Below, piece after piece: positions 10,323 to 20,007 of a stretch of 64,000 bases of DNA. The stretch spans positions 108,970 through 172,969 of the forward strand of contig CACNDW010000002.1 in the NCBI GenBank assembly GCA_902619315.1. Reading direction: 5' to 3'. A program made the translations under genes and the position numbers. Source of the DNA: an uncultured Bacteroidota bacterium. GTDB lineage: Bacteria > Bacteroidota > Bacteroidia > Flavobacteriales > Flavobacteriaceae. Positions within the stretch are counted from its first letter, which is position 1, and each line of letters opens with the position of its first letter. Below the pieces are notes generated by a model, which was not told the origin of the DNA, made no database searches, and worked only from the letters and a program-made list of their open reading frames with translations.

Positions 10323-11600
10323 ATGATAGAAAGAGACACAAGAATTTTTGATTTAATAGACTCGGAGGAGCAGCGCCAGTTGAATGGTATTGAACTTATT
10401 GCCTCTGAAAATTTCACCAGTCCTGCAGTAATGGAAGCTACAGGATCAGTTTTGACCAACAAATACGCAGAAGGTTATCCAGGAAAACGATACTACGGTG
10501 GTTGTGAGGTAGTGGATCAAATTGAACAAATTGCAATAGACAGGGCCAAGGAGCTCTTTGGCGCGGCATATGCCAATGTACAACCACATTCAGGTTCACA
10601 AGCTAATACAGCTGTATTTCATGCATTTTTGAGGCCTGGTGACAAAATATTGGGTTTTGATCTCTCTCATGGTGGACATTTGACACATGGATCTCCTGTT
10701 AATTTTTCTGGTCGCCTTTATGAAGCCCATTTTTATGGTGTTCAGGAAGACAGTGGAAGATTGGATTACGATAATATTTTAGCCATTGCCAAGGAGGTTG
10801 AGCCACAAATGATCATTGCAGGCGCTTCAGCCTATTCTAGAGATATAAATTTTGAACGGTTTCGTGCAATTGCCGACGAGGTTAGAGCTTTTTTGCTGGC
10901 AGATATTTCTCACCCTTCTGGTATGATTGCCACTGGATTGCTCTCCAATCCTATTCCCCACTGTCATGTGGTTACCACAACCACCCACAAGACACTCAGA
11001 GGCCCAAGAGGTGGACTGATTTTGATGGGGGAGGATTTTGATAACCCATTTGGCGAAGCTTTAAAAAACGGTACTTTGAGAAAGATGTCACATTTGTTAG
11101 ATATGGCTGTTTTCCCTGGAAATCAAGGAGGGCCATTAGAACATATAGTTGCTGCAAAAGCAATTGCCTTTGGAGAAGCTCTCAAACCAGAATTCAAAGC
11201 TTATATGCAACAGGTTAAAAAGAATGCCAATTCCATGGCTGAAGCCCTTATTAGTAGAGATTATCATTTGATCTCGGGGGGAACAGACAACCATATGATG
11301 TTAATCGATTTGCGAAACAAAAATATCACAGGGAAAGCGGCTGAACAGGCCTTAGTCAAGGCAGATATAACCGCCAACAAAAACATGGTTCCTTTTGACG
11401 ATAAATCTCCCTTTGTAACCTCCGGTATTCGTTTTGGTACTGCCGCGATTACTACTCGCGGACTTGATGAGAAGGATATGGTAACGGTTGTGGATTTAAT
11501 TGATCGCGTGATTTCTGATCCGGAGAATGTTGATAATCTTTCAGCTATTACCAAAGAGGTTATGGAATTTATGAGGGACAGACCACTTTTCAACGCATAA
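10323..11600 (+). CDS. glyA: serine hydroxymethyltransferase
   Basis: [40 protein letters not shown] motifs. Confidence 0.98.
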   Translation: MIERDTRIFDLIDSEEQRQLNGIELIASENFTSPAVMEATGSVLTNKYAEGYPGKRYYGGCEVVDQIEQIAIDRAKELFGAAYANVQPHSGSQANTAVFHAFLRPGDKILGFDLSHGGHLTHGSPVNFSGRLYEAHFYGVQEDSGRLDYDNILAIAKEVEPQMIIAGASAYSRDINFERFRAIADEVRAFLLADISHPSGMIATGLLSNPIPHCHVVTTTTHKTLRGPRGGLILMGEDFDNPFGEALKNGTLRKMSHLLDMAVFPGNQGGPLEHIVAAKAIAFGEALKPEFKAYMQQVKKNANSMAEALISRDYHLISGGTDNHMMLIDLRNKNITGKAAEQALVKADITANKNMVPFDDKSPFVTSGIRFGTAAITTRGLDEKDMVTVVDLIDRVISDPENVDNLSAITKEVMEFMRDRPLFNA

Positions 11601-11714
11601 ACCTAAAATTATTTCTACCAATGTTCCATTCTAAAGATCAATTAGGTTCAGGATAATACAGTGTATTTTTTTTATTAATTTTAATTATAAATTAAACAAT
11701 AGTAATTCAATCTG

Positions 11715-14036
11715 GTGCGGACATATTTACTTTATTTTACAGGTGCTTTTTTACTAGCTTTTGGGTTCAAAATCCTCTATAACAACCAACCTAAAAGTGA
11801 AATTTCAGAAGTAAAAGGCTTAGAGGATCTGAAGAGCATTTCAGCTCCTATTCCAGATCAAATCAGTTACAATTTTGATGTAAAGCCCATTCTTTCTGAT
11901 AAGTGTTATACTTGCCACGGTCCTGACCCCAAATCCGTGAAAGGTAATTTAAGGCTTGACATCAGTGATCATTGGTACAGAGTCAGTGAGGCGGATCCGA
12001 AAAAGCAAATTATTTTTTCAGGAGCCATTTCCAAGAGTGAGTTGGTTGATAGGATACGATCTACGAAAGCATCTCATCATATGCCACCTCCGGAATCCAA
12101 TTTATTTTTGACAGAAAGAGAGAAACAAATTATTGAAAAATGGATTGAACAAGGCGCCAAGTGGGAAAAACACTGGGCTTATATAACTCCTTTAAAGAAG
12201 AATCCTCAAGCTGGAAATTTTGATGCCCGAAGAACGCATATAATTGACCGTTTTATTATCAATCAAATGGAGAAAAAGGGATTGAAGCCTTCACCCAGGG
12301 CCCCCAAAGAGATGTTGCTTCGCCGCTTATATTTTGATCTTACAGGGCTTCCACCTTCAATTAGTGAAATTGACAATTTTATGAGTGACTTTTCTGAAGA
12401 TGCCTATGAAAAGGTGGTAGATCATTTACTGCGATCCCCTTCCTATGGAGAGCGTATGGCATCTATATGGATGGATATCTCCAGATATGCAGATACGAAT
12501 GGTTATCAAGATGATACTGAACGAACTATGTGGCCATGGCGTGATTGGGTTATTCATGCATATAATAATAATCTCCCCTATGATAAATTTATTACCTGGC
12601 AACTGGCAGGTGATTTGATTCCTAATGCAACCAAAGAACAAATTTTAGCTACTGGATTTAACCGTAATCACATGATCACTCAAGAGGGGGGCGTGATTGA
12701 GGAGGAGTACCGTGTTGAGTATGTTGCAGATCGTGTCGTAACTACATCTAAATCATTGATTGGATTAACAATGGAGTGTGCACGTTGTCATGACCACAAA
12801 TATGATGAGCTAACCCAAAAAGATTTTTTTAATTTATTTAAGTTTTTTAACCAGATTGACGAAGAAGGTAGAATTTCATATCAAAATAAAGCACCAAGAC
12901 CAAAATTGAAATTTGATCAAAATATAGTTAAACAAGAACTTTCTTTTATCAAAATGCCAGATAGCATATCGGAGTTGGAGGTTATGGTCATGAAAGAGGT
13001 AGAGAATTTACGAAATACGTACATTTTGAATCGAGGAGCTTATGATTCTCCAACAGATCATAAAGTTGAAGGGGGAATGCCAAGCAAAATCTTGAACTTT
13101 GAAGGTAATTTACCTAAAAACCGATTAGGGCTTTCAAAATGGCTTTTTGATCCGAATAATCCCTTAACATCGCGAGTGGCTGTCAATAATTTATGGCAAC
13201 AATTTTTTGGCATGGGTATTGTAGCAACCCCTTCTGATTTTGGAAATCAAGGGTCACTACCTACCCATCCAGAATTATTGGATTGGTTGGCAGTTACTTT
13301 TGTGGAAGAGGGTTGGGACATTAAAAAGATGATAAAAAGAATAGTCATGTCTGCTACCTATCAACAATCTAGTAAATCTAATGGTTTACAACTGAGTATT
13401 GATCCTAAAAACCAATATTTGTCTGTTTTTCCAAGGCAAAAGCTTACAGCAGAGATGATAAGAGACAATTTGTTGGTGAGTAGTGGTTTGTTTGTGGACC
13501 GATTAGGTGGTCCGAGTGTAAAACCCTATCAACCTCCTGGTTTATGGGATGAAATGACCGGGGGTAGCACGTCTAATTCCCTTAAACGATATATTATGTC
13601 TACCAATGGAAATCAATATCGTAGAAGCCTTTACACATACTGGAAAAGAACCGTCCCTCCTCCAGGAATGATTACGTTTGACGCTTCCACTAGAGATTAC
13701 TGCACTGTTGAGCGCCAGAAAACCAGCACACCTTTGCAATCTCTTATTCTATTGAATGACCCACAGGTTCAAAATGCCGCTGAGGCCATTGCCAAATTGA
13801 TTCTCAAGAGTGAAATAAAAAGAGATAAAGATCGAATTATTGACCTTCACAGACGAATAACCGGGCGAAAACCTAGCCGAAAGGCTTTGTCGGAAATGAT
13901 TGATTATCGGGATAAAGTATTAGAGCTCTACAAAGAAAAAAGAGTTGAAATGAGCGAAATAGATTTAGTGATGAAAAGCTATATTTCTTTGGCTCATTTA
14001 ATATATAATTTAGATGAAACATCACAAAAAAGTTAG
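11715..14036 (+). CDS. planctomycete-type cytochrome c (PSCyt1) + DUF1549 (PSCyt2) + DUF1553 (PSD1) protein, GTG start
   Basis: CYTCH heme motif (codon at 11904), CARCHDHKYDELTQKDF heme motif (codon at 12777), DFGNQGSLPTHPELLDWLA and SRVAVNNLWQQFFGMGIV of PSD1. Confidence 0.93.
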   Translation: MRTYLLYFTGAFLLAFGFKILYNNQPKSEISEVKGLEDLKSISAPIPDQISYNFDVKPILSDKCYTCHGPDPKSVKGNLRLDISDHWYRVSEADPKKQIIFSGAISKSELVDRIRSTKASHHMPPPESNLFLTEREKQIIEKWIEQGAKWEKHWAYITPLKKNPQAGNFDARRTHIIDRFIINQMEKKGLKPSPRAPKEMLLRRLYFDLTGLPPSISEIDNFMSDFSEDAYEKVVDHLLRSPSYGERMASIWMDISRYADTNGYQDDTERTMWPWRDWVIHAYNNNLPYDKFITWQLAGDLIPNATKEQILATGFNRNHMITQEGGVIEEEYRVEYVADRVVTTSKSLIGLTMECARCHDHKYDELTQKDFFNLFKFFNQIDEEGRISYQNKAPRPKLKFDQNIVKQELSFIKMPDSISELEVMVMKEVENLRNTYILNRGAYDSPTDHKVEGGMPSKILNFEGNLPKNRLGLSKWLFDPNNPLTSRVAVNNLWQQFFGMGIVATPSDFGNQGSLPTHPELLDWLAVTFVEEGWDIKKMIKRIVMSATYQQSSKSNGLQLSIDPKNQYLSVFPRQKLTAEMIRDNLLVSSGLFVDRLGGPSVKPYQPPGLWDEMTGGSTSNSLKRYIMSTNGNQYRRSLYTYWKRTVPPPGMITFDASTRDYCTVERQKTSTPLQSLILLNDPQVQNAAEAIAKLILKSEIKRDKDRIIDLHRRITGRKPSRKALSEMIDYRDKVLELYKEKRVEMSEIDLVMKSYISLAHLIYNLDETSQKS

Positions 14037-14039
14037 CCA

Positions 14040-15509
14040 GTGGAAGAGTTAAATAAATATTTTCAAAACAATAACCGTCGCCATTTTTTAAAAAATTTCG
14101 GATTTGGTATTGGAGGTTTAGCCTTGGGAAGCTTGCTTGATCCGTTTAAAATGACTTCTTCTGATTCTTTGGGACCTCAATTACAATCAGGTCCATTACC
14201 TCTACCTCATTTTGCACCAAAGGCAAAAAGGGTAATTTACCTTTTTCAAAGTGGTGGTCCTTCGCAATTGGATTTATTTGACTACAAACCATATCTGAAC
14301 AAGTACAGAGGAATGGACTTACCCGACTCAATAAGGAAAGGACAAAGACTTACGGGCATGACTTCCGGTCAAGATAAATTTCCCGTTACTGGAAGCTTAT
14401 TTAATTTTAAACAATATGGTGAATCCCGCGCTTGGGTGAGTGATTTGATGCCTCACGTTTCTAAAGTAGTGGATGAGTTGTGTTTTGTAAAATCGATGCA
14501 TACTGAGGCGATTAATCATGACCCGGCAATTACTTTTTTTCAAACTGGTTCCCAATTGCCAGGTCGGCCAAGTATAGGTTCGTGGATGAGCTACGGTCTG
14601 GGAAGTCTAAATGATAATTTACCTTCCTTTATCGTTTTACTTTCTACTGGAAATGGAAAGCCTCAGCCACAACCCTTATATTCACGTTTGTGGGGCAATG
14701 GTTTTTTAAGTTCATTACATCAGGGAGTACAATTCCGCTCAGGTAAAGATCCTGTTTTGTATCTGCAAAATCCTGAAGGAGTTTCCAAAAGCGAGAGAAG
14801 AAATATGTTGGATCACCTGGCTGCCCTAAATGAAGTTCAAGAAAAAACATTCGGTGATCCCGAAATCAACAGTCGTATTTCCAATTACGAGATGGCCTAT
14901 AGAATGCAAACCTCTGTACCAGATGTAATGGACATCAGCGAAGAACCAGATCATATTTTGCGGATGTACGGCAAAAACTCATACCAACCTGGGACATATG
15001 CCGCAAATTGTCTATTGGCCAGGCGTTTGATTGAAAAGGATGTACGTTTTGTTCAATTGTATCATACTGGTTGGGATCAACACGACAACCTTCCCGCGCA
15101 GATAAAACGTCAGTCAGAGGATGTGGATCAGGGAACAGCAGCTTTGATCATGGATCTCAAACAGAGAGGTCTTTTAGAAGATACTTTGGTAATTTGGGGA
15201 GGAGAATTCGGCCGAACTAATTACTGTCAGGGTAAACTCACTGTCAATGACTATGGAAGAGATCACCACCCACGATCTTTTACCATTTTTATGGCGGGAG
15301 GTGGAATCAAACCAGGTTTCACCTATGGGGAAACAGATGATTTCGGGTATAACATAGTCAAAGACCCAATGCATGTTCATGACTTGCAAGCGACTCTGCT
15401 GCATCAGTTTGGTGTAGATCACGAAAAAATGATATATAAAACCCAAGGTAGGAGGTTCAGATTGACCGATGTTTCTGGTGAAGTGAAAACTGACATATTA
15501 TCCAGTTGA
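14040..15509 (+). CDS. DUF1501 domain protein with Tat signal, GTG start
   Basis: RRHFLKNFGFGIGGLALG twin-arginine signal; FQSGGPSQLDLFDYKP, GWDQHDNL, WGGEFGRT, GRDHHPRSF motifs of DUF1501. Confidence 0.93.
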   Translation: MEELNKYFQNNNRRHFLKNFGFGIGGLALGSLLDPFKMTSSDSLGPQLQSGPLPLPHFAPKAKRVIYLFQSGGPSQLDLFDYKPYLNKYRGMDLPDSIRKGQRLTGMTSGQDKFPVTGSLFNFKQYGESRAWVSDLMPHVSKVVDELCFVKSMHTEAINHDPAITFFQTGSQLPGRPSIGSWMSYGLGSLNDNLPSFIVLLSTGNGKPQPQPLYSRLWGNGFLSSLHQGVQFRSGKDPVLYLQNPEGVSKSERRNMLDHLAALNEVQEKTFGDPEINSRISNYEMAYRMQTSVPDVMDISEEPDHILRMYGKNSYQPGTYAANCLLARRLIEKDVRFVQLYHTGWDQHDNLPAQIKRQSEDVDQGTAALIMDLKQRGLLEDTLVIWGGEFGRTNYCQGKLTVNDYGRDHHPRSFTIFMAGGGIKPGFTYGETDDFGYNIVKDPMHVHDLQATLLHQFGVDHEKMIYKTQGRRFRLTDVSGEVKTDILSS

Positions 15510-15513
15510 TCAG

Positions 15514-17610
15514 GTGGAGTATACATTAGAAATATTAAAATATATTGGAAAATTCCATCCTTTGGTACTCCACTTGCCTATAGGATCTTTATTGATGACC
15601 TTTTTATTGTTGGTTGTTTCAAGATATCAAAAAGTAGATTTTGGAAAGGCCATTCGTGTAGGGGTTGATTTTTCATTTGCCGGAGCATTTATGGCAGCCC
15701 TGATGGGCTATTTACTTTCTTTGGATGAGGCTTATGATTTCGACAGGTTGAAATTCCATTTTTGGGCCGGTATCATTACTTTGATTTTAAGTTTTAGCTT
15801 GTGCGTTTTACATCGAATGAATGGTAAGGAAAACGTATTCTTTGGTTCATTCATCTTGACGCTACTCTCATTAATGGTTGCGGGTCATAAAGGGGGACAA
15901 ATCACACATGGAGAGGATTATCTATCGACCGCCAAATTGTTTAAAAAGCCAAAATTATTTGTACAAAAGGATAGTATTGATTATTATAATGAGGTTATAC
16001 ATTTAATTTTTGAAGACAAATGTGTCAGCTGTCATAATGCTAACAAAAGTCAAAACGAATTGCGTTTGGATCGCTATGATTTGGTTTTGAAGGGAGGTGA
16101 GAGGGGGAGTATGTTCGATCAGCAAAACCCTTTAGAAGGTCGTATGGTTAAATATATAAGTCTGCCCATGGAAGACGAATTGCACATGCCCCCTAAAAAC
16201 AAGTCACAACTGACTGAAAAAGAAAAATGGCTTTTGACCCACTGGGCTACTTCAGGTGCATATCTAAAAGAGGGAGCAATAGGATTGGCCGATAAAGATT
16301 CCTTAAAATTCAATACTATGGCCTTTTTGGGGCTTGATGAAAAGGTGAAAGCAGCTAGAGGAAGTGATTTAGATAAGCTGATAGCCAATGGTTTTAGAAT
16401 CAAACCAAATGCCTTACATGACAATCTTCTTAAGATAAAGTTCATGAGGCCAAAATTGACAATAGAACATCTTAAAATGCTTGAAGAGGTCAATAATCAA
16501 CTACTCGAATTGGATCTAAGTAATACCAATTTTAATGATAAAATGGCATTTGTTTTAAAGGAATTTCCTCGCCTTGAAGTTTTGCGATTAGATCAAACTC
16601 AAATTAGTGATGACGCATTGAATTACATTGAAAACTCAACTTTGGAAGTATTAAATTTATGCAATACAAAGGTAACACATCATGGTATACAAAACTTGCT
16701 TCAACTAAATCCTCCAAAAACTATTTATGCATGGAATACTTCAATTGACAGGGATCAACAAAAACAATTGGCTTCCATAGCACCCTCATTGATTCATTTT
16801 GGTACTTCGGATTTGTTTTCGGAGAAATTGAGTCTTAGTCCCCCTTTCATCCGGAATAGGAATGTCATCTTCGATGATACAATCAGTATTGTATTTGAGG
16901 AAACAAAAGTTAAATATATTAACATACATTATACTTTAGATGGAAGTGAGCCTGACGAAAGTTCCCCTGTTTATGAGGATCCTATAACATTGACTGATTC
17001 CAAAATGTTAAGGGCAAAGTCGATTAAAGCTGGCTGGAGGGACAGTGATTTGTTTGAACAAATGATTTTTAAAAACAACAATCATATTATTGAACATAAG
17101 GTTAACAATAACTTAGATCAAAATTATTCCATCAGTCATCATGTCAATTTAACTTTCAGTGACAATCAGACAGTTTTGTTTGACGGAAAAAAAGGGAAAA
17201 GGGTCTATAGAGGAACCAGTATAGAAGATGCCAAAACATGGCTGGGAGTAAAGAGACAGGATTTAGAAATTGAGGTAAAGCTCAAGGATGTTGATAAAAT
17301 CAATTATGTTACTTTGAGTATGTTGGAAAATTTAGACATGAGTGCTGTTTACCCAAGAAAAATTGAGGTTTACGGTAAATCATCAATTGGAAAATATGAA
17401 TTACTCAATAGTTTGTCTATACCGGTACAAAATGAACCTGACGACCGTTTATCTTATTTTAAGAACTTTACGCTGCCACTGGACCTACAGGGATACAATG
17501 AGGTAAAGATAAGAGCGCTGAATCACATGAATTTTCCTGATGCTCCTGTTTATAAAAAATGGAAGAAAAAGAGTTCTTGGATTTTTGCAGATGAAATTAT
17601 CTTTTGGTAA
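15514..17610 (+). CDS. multidomain membrane protein: DUF2231-like TM region + cytochrome c (PSCyt1-like) + LRR-like repeats + FN3-associated/chitobiase-C-like domain + discoidin-like tail, GTG start
   Basis: FHPLVLHLPIGSLL and GHKGGQITHGEDYL motifs in the TM region, CVSCH heme motif (codon at 16021), LELDLSNTNF/LEVLRLDQTQI/LEVLNLCNTKV repeats, IHYTLDGSEPDESSPVYEDPI. Confidence 0.85.
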   Translation: MEYTLEILKYIGKFHPLVLHLPIGSLLMTFLLLVVSRYQKVDFGKAIRVGVDFSFAGAFMAALMGYLLSLDEAYDFDRLKFHFWAGIITLILSFSLCVLHRMNGKENVFFGSFILTLLSLMVAGHKGGQITHGEDYLSTAKLFKKPKLFVQKDSIDYYNEVIHLIFEDKCVSCHNANKSQNELRLDRYDLVLKGGERGSMFDQQNPLEGRMVKYISLPMEDELHMPPKNKSQLTEKEKWLLTHWATSGAYLKEGAIGLADKDSLKFNTMAFLGLDEKVKAARGSDLDKLIANGFRIKPNALHDNLLKIKFMRPKLTIEHLKMLEEVNNQLLELDLSNTNFNDKMAFVLKEFPRLEVLRLDQTQISDDALNYIENSTLEVLNLCNTKVTHHGIQNLLQLNPPKTIYAWNTSIDRDQQKQLASIAPSLIHFGTSDLFSEKLSLSPPFIRNRNVIFDDTISIVFEETKVKYINIHYTLDGSEPDESSPVYEDPITLTDSKMLRAKSIKAGWRDSDLFEQMIFKNNNHIIEHKVNNNLDQNYSISHHVNLTFSDNQTVLFDGKKGKRVYRGTSIEDAKTWLGVKRQDLEIEVKLKDVDKINYVTLSMLENLDMSAVYPRKIEVYGKSSIGKYELLNSLSIPVQNEPDDRLSYFKNFTLPLDLQGYNEVKIRALNHMNFPDAPVYKKWKKKSSWIFADEIIFW

Positions 17611-17642
17611 TTGATTCATTAATTTTTTTAAAAATTAAAGAG

Positions 17643-19964
17643 ATGAAAACGATTAATTTAAATTCTAACCGTCTACTGGTATTTTACAATAAGATCGTTT
17701 TACTTCTCCTACTTAATTTTAATTTTCTCAATGGCCAATCCTCTGATATTGACATCATTAGGGATAGAGTATATCATAGTATTTTGGTTGATTACTCCAC
17801 CAATACCATATACTCCTCAGGACGTGATGTAGGAATTGTCGGATTATCATCCAAGGAATCAGGATTTGATAATGAAGCAATAAAAAAGATTCTATCAGAT
17901 TTCGATGGAGATAGGTGGCCCTACATTCATTATGAGGATGTTTCCAGAGAAGGGTTCGACAATACCATTCATTTAAATAACTTATTGAGGTTGGCTGTGG
18001 CCTACAAGAGCTCAGCTTCCAATTATTTTAATGATAAAAATATTTTAAAGAAGATTATCAAAGGATTATGGTTTTGGTGTGATAATGATTTTATTGGTGA
18101 GAACTGGTGGAATAACCAAATAGGAACACCTCAAATGTTGGTTCGAATAATGCTTGTTGTCGGTGACGAACTCCCCGAAAAATTGATTTTAAAATCTCAA
18201 AAAATCATTGGCAGAGCTGACATAAACAAAGGTGGTTCAAGACCGGGAGGTGATCGAATCAAAGTTGCTTCGATTGCCGCCAAAAATCAACTTTTTTTGA
18301 AAAACCAAACCGAATTTGAATTAATCATTAACATCATAGAAAATGAAATTAAGTTTGTGGATTGGATTGGAAAAGAATTTGGTTATACCTATTCTAAATC
18401 TGATGCCGGGGGATTTAATGAATTTCTAAAGGAAAATGGCAGGGGATTACAATATGATTACAGCTTTCATCATAGAACCGATGGGGTGAACAACACCCTC
18501 TCATACGGACTTGGGTGGGCCAATGCTTTTGTGGAATGGGCTTATTATACAAGAAATACAGATTATTCTTTTTCAAGTGTAAAATCTAAAATCCTTGTAG
18601 ATTACTATTTGGATGGTGTTTGCAAGACTTCCGTTTACGGTGTGAGACCTGACTTTGGAGCTAAGAACAGAAGTATATCAAGAATCGGAAGCACCAAACC
18701 CTTTGATAATGAGATTCCCAAAAAAATCCTGGCATTTACCAGCTATAGATCAGACGAATTGAATGAAATTATAAAATTGAGGTCAAAAAATGCCAAAGTT
18801 ATACCGATTTCACACGCGACATATTACTGGAATAGCGAGCATTTTGCATTTCAAAGGCCTGATTTCTATTCCTCAGTGAGATTGTATTCCTCCCGAAATA
18901 TGAATATGGAGAGCCCATACAACAGTGAAGGATTATTGAATCATCATAGAGGTGATGCTGCCAATCATATTTATACTCATGGGAATGAGTATGAAGATAT
19001 TTCTCCTGTATTGGATTATCAAAAAATTCCTGGAACAACCGTTGTAGAAAAGGGGGAATTACCCCATCATCGTGAAATTAAAAAATTAGGCTTGACAGAT
19101 TTTGTAGGTGCAACTACTGATGGATATTATGGGGTAGTGGGGTTTGATTTTAAAAGTGTTCATGATCCACTGGTGGCCAGGAAATCATGGTTTTTCTTTG
19201 ATGATCAATACGTTTGTCTAGGTTCGGGAATTTCAACAAAATTAAAAAATAATGTCAATACAACCATCAATCAGTGTTGGTTGAATGGACCAGTAAATAT
19301 TAACTCGAAAGGAAAAAATCGAAAAATTGACAATGGATCACACGTTTATCAGAATGTTGAATGGATTCATCATGATAATGTTGCATATTTTTTACCTGCT
19401 TCAGGTGACATAGCCGTACACAATGATCTTGCTGAAGGCTCGTGGTGGAGGGTCAATAAGCAGATTAATTCCCCAAAGGATAAAATTAGTAAAGAGGTTT
19501 TTAAACTGTGGTTCGACCATGGTGTTTCTCCAAATAATGAATCTTATGAATATATTGTTAGACCAAATACCACTCTTGATGAACTAAAAAAAGGAAAAGT
19601 CATCAACCCTATTAATATCATTACCAACACTCCCTATTTGCAGGCGGTTCATAACCTCCAAGTCAATCTTATTCAGGCCGTTTTTTATCGTGCAGGACAG
19701 TTAAAGGTCAGTAATGAATTTACCATTCAAGCTTCTGCCCCATGTATATTAATGGTGCAGTTGAATAAAAAGGATCAGATCAAGCAAATTACTGTTAGTG
19801 ATCCTAACAGAGAATTGTCTATTTTGGTTCTAAACCTCTCTAGAAAGTTTAAAGTAAGAACTGAGAATTATAAATCTGAGTGGATCGCTGATCCTGGCTA
19901 TACTCAAGTTATTGTCAATTTACCTGAAAAGGTGTATTCAGGTAAATCTGTAGTGATTCGTTAA
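17643..19964 (+). CDS. polysaccharide lyase family 8-type lyase (chondroitin/hyaluronan/xanthan lyase-like), secreted
   Basis: WWNNQIGTPQML, YDYSFHHRTDGVNNTLSYGLGWA, GVRPDFGAKNRSISR, NMESPYNSEGLLNHHRGDAANHIYTHGNEYEDISPVLDYQKIPGTTV all match PL8 layout; start set at ATG 17643 with N-terminal signal. Confidence 0.88.
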   Translation: MKTINLNSNRLLVFYNKIVLLLLLNFNFLNGQSSDIDIIRDRVYHSILVDYSTNTIYSSGRDVGIVGLSSKESGFDNEAIKKILSDFDGDRWPYIHYEDVSREGFDNTIHLNNLLRLAVAYKSSASNYFNDKNILKKIIKGLWFWCDNDFIGENWWNNQIGTPQMLVRIMLVVGDELPEKLILKSQKIIGRADINKGGSRPGGDRIKVASIAAKNQLFLKNQTEFELIINIIENEIKFVDWIGKEFGYTYSKSDAGGFNEFLKENGRGLQYDYSFHHRTDGVNNTLSYGLGWANAFVEWAYYTRNTDYSFSSVKSKILVDYYLDGVCKTSVYGVRPDFGAKNRSISRIGSTKPFDNEIPKKILAFTSYRSDELNEIIKLRSKNAKVIPISHATYYWNSEHFAFQRPDFYSSVRLYSSRNMNMESPYNSEGLLNHHRGDAANHIYTHGNEYEDISPVLDYQKIPGTTVVEKGELPHHREIKKLGLTDFVGATTDGYYGVVGFDFKSVHDPLVARKSWFFFDDQYVCLGSGISTKLKNNVNTTINQCWLNGPVNINSKGKNRKIDNGSHVYQNVEWIHHDNVAYFLPASGDIAVHNDLAEGSWWRVNKQINSPKDKISKEVFKLWFDHGVSPNNESYEYIVRPNTTLDELKKGKVINPINIITNTPYLQAVHNLQVNLIQAVFYRAGQLKVSNEFTIQASAPCILMVQLNKKDQIKQITVSDPNRELSILVLNLSRKFKVRTENYKSEWIADPGYTQVIVNLPEKVYSGKSVVIR

Positions 19965-20007
19965 CCAGCCCAATACAAGTAATTATCATTTTGGCGTTGT
20001 AGATGTC

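Noticed and set aside
11650-11672. AATACAGTGTATT followed by T-run as a terminator after glyA
   Set aside because: The palindrome has a 1-nt centre, so only a very short stem with a larger loop could form; not convincing.
16119-16493. 124-aa minus strand ORF inside the DUF2231/cytochrome gene
   Set aside because: Antisense to a well-supported CDS, no domain; same reasoning applied to 14644-14850, 15174-15446, 18799-19038 and other short antisense ORFs in the track.
11715-19964. Calling the region a canonical polysaccharide utilisation locus
   Set aside because: No SusC/SusD pair, sulfatase or uronyl hydrolase is present in the window; only the PL8 lyase fits.
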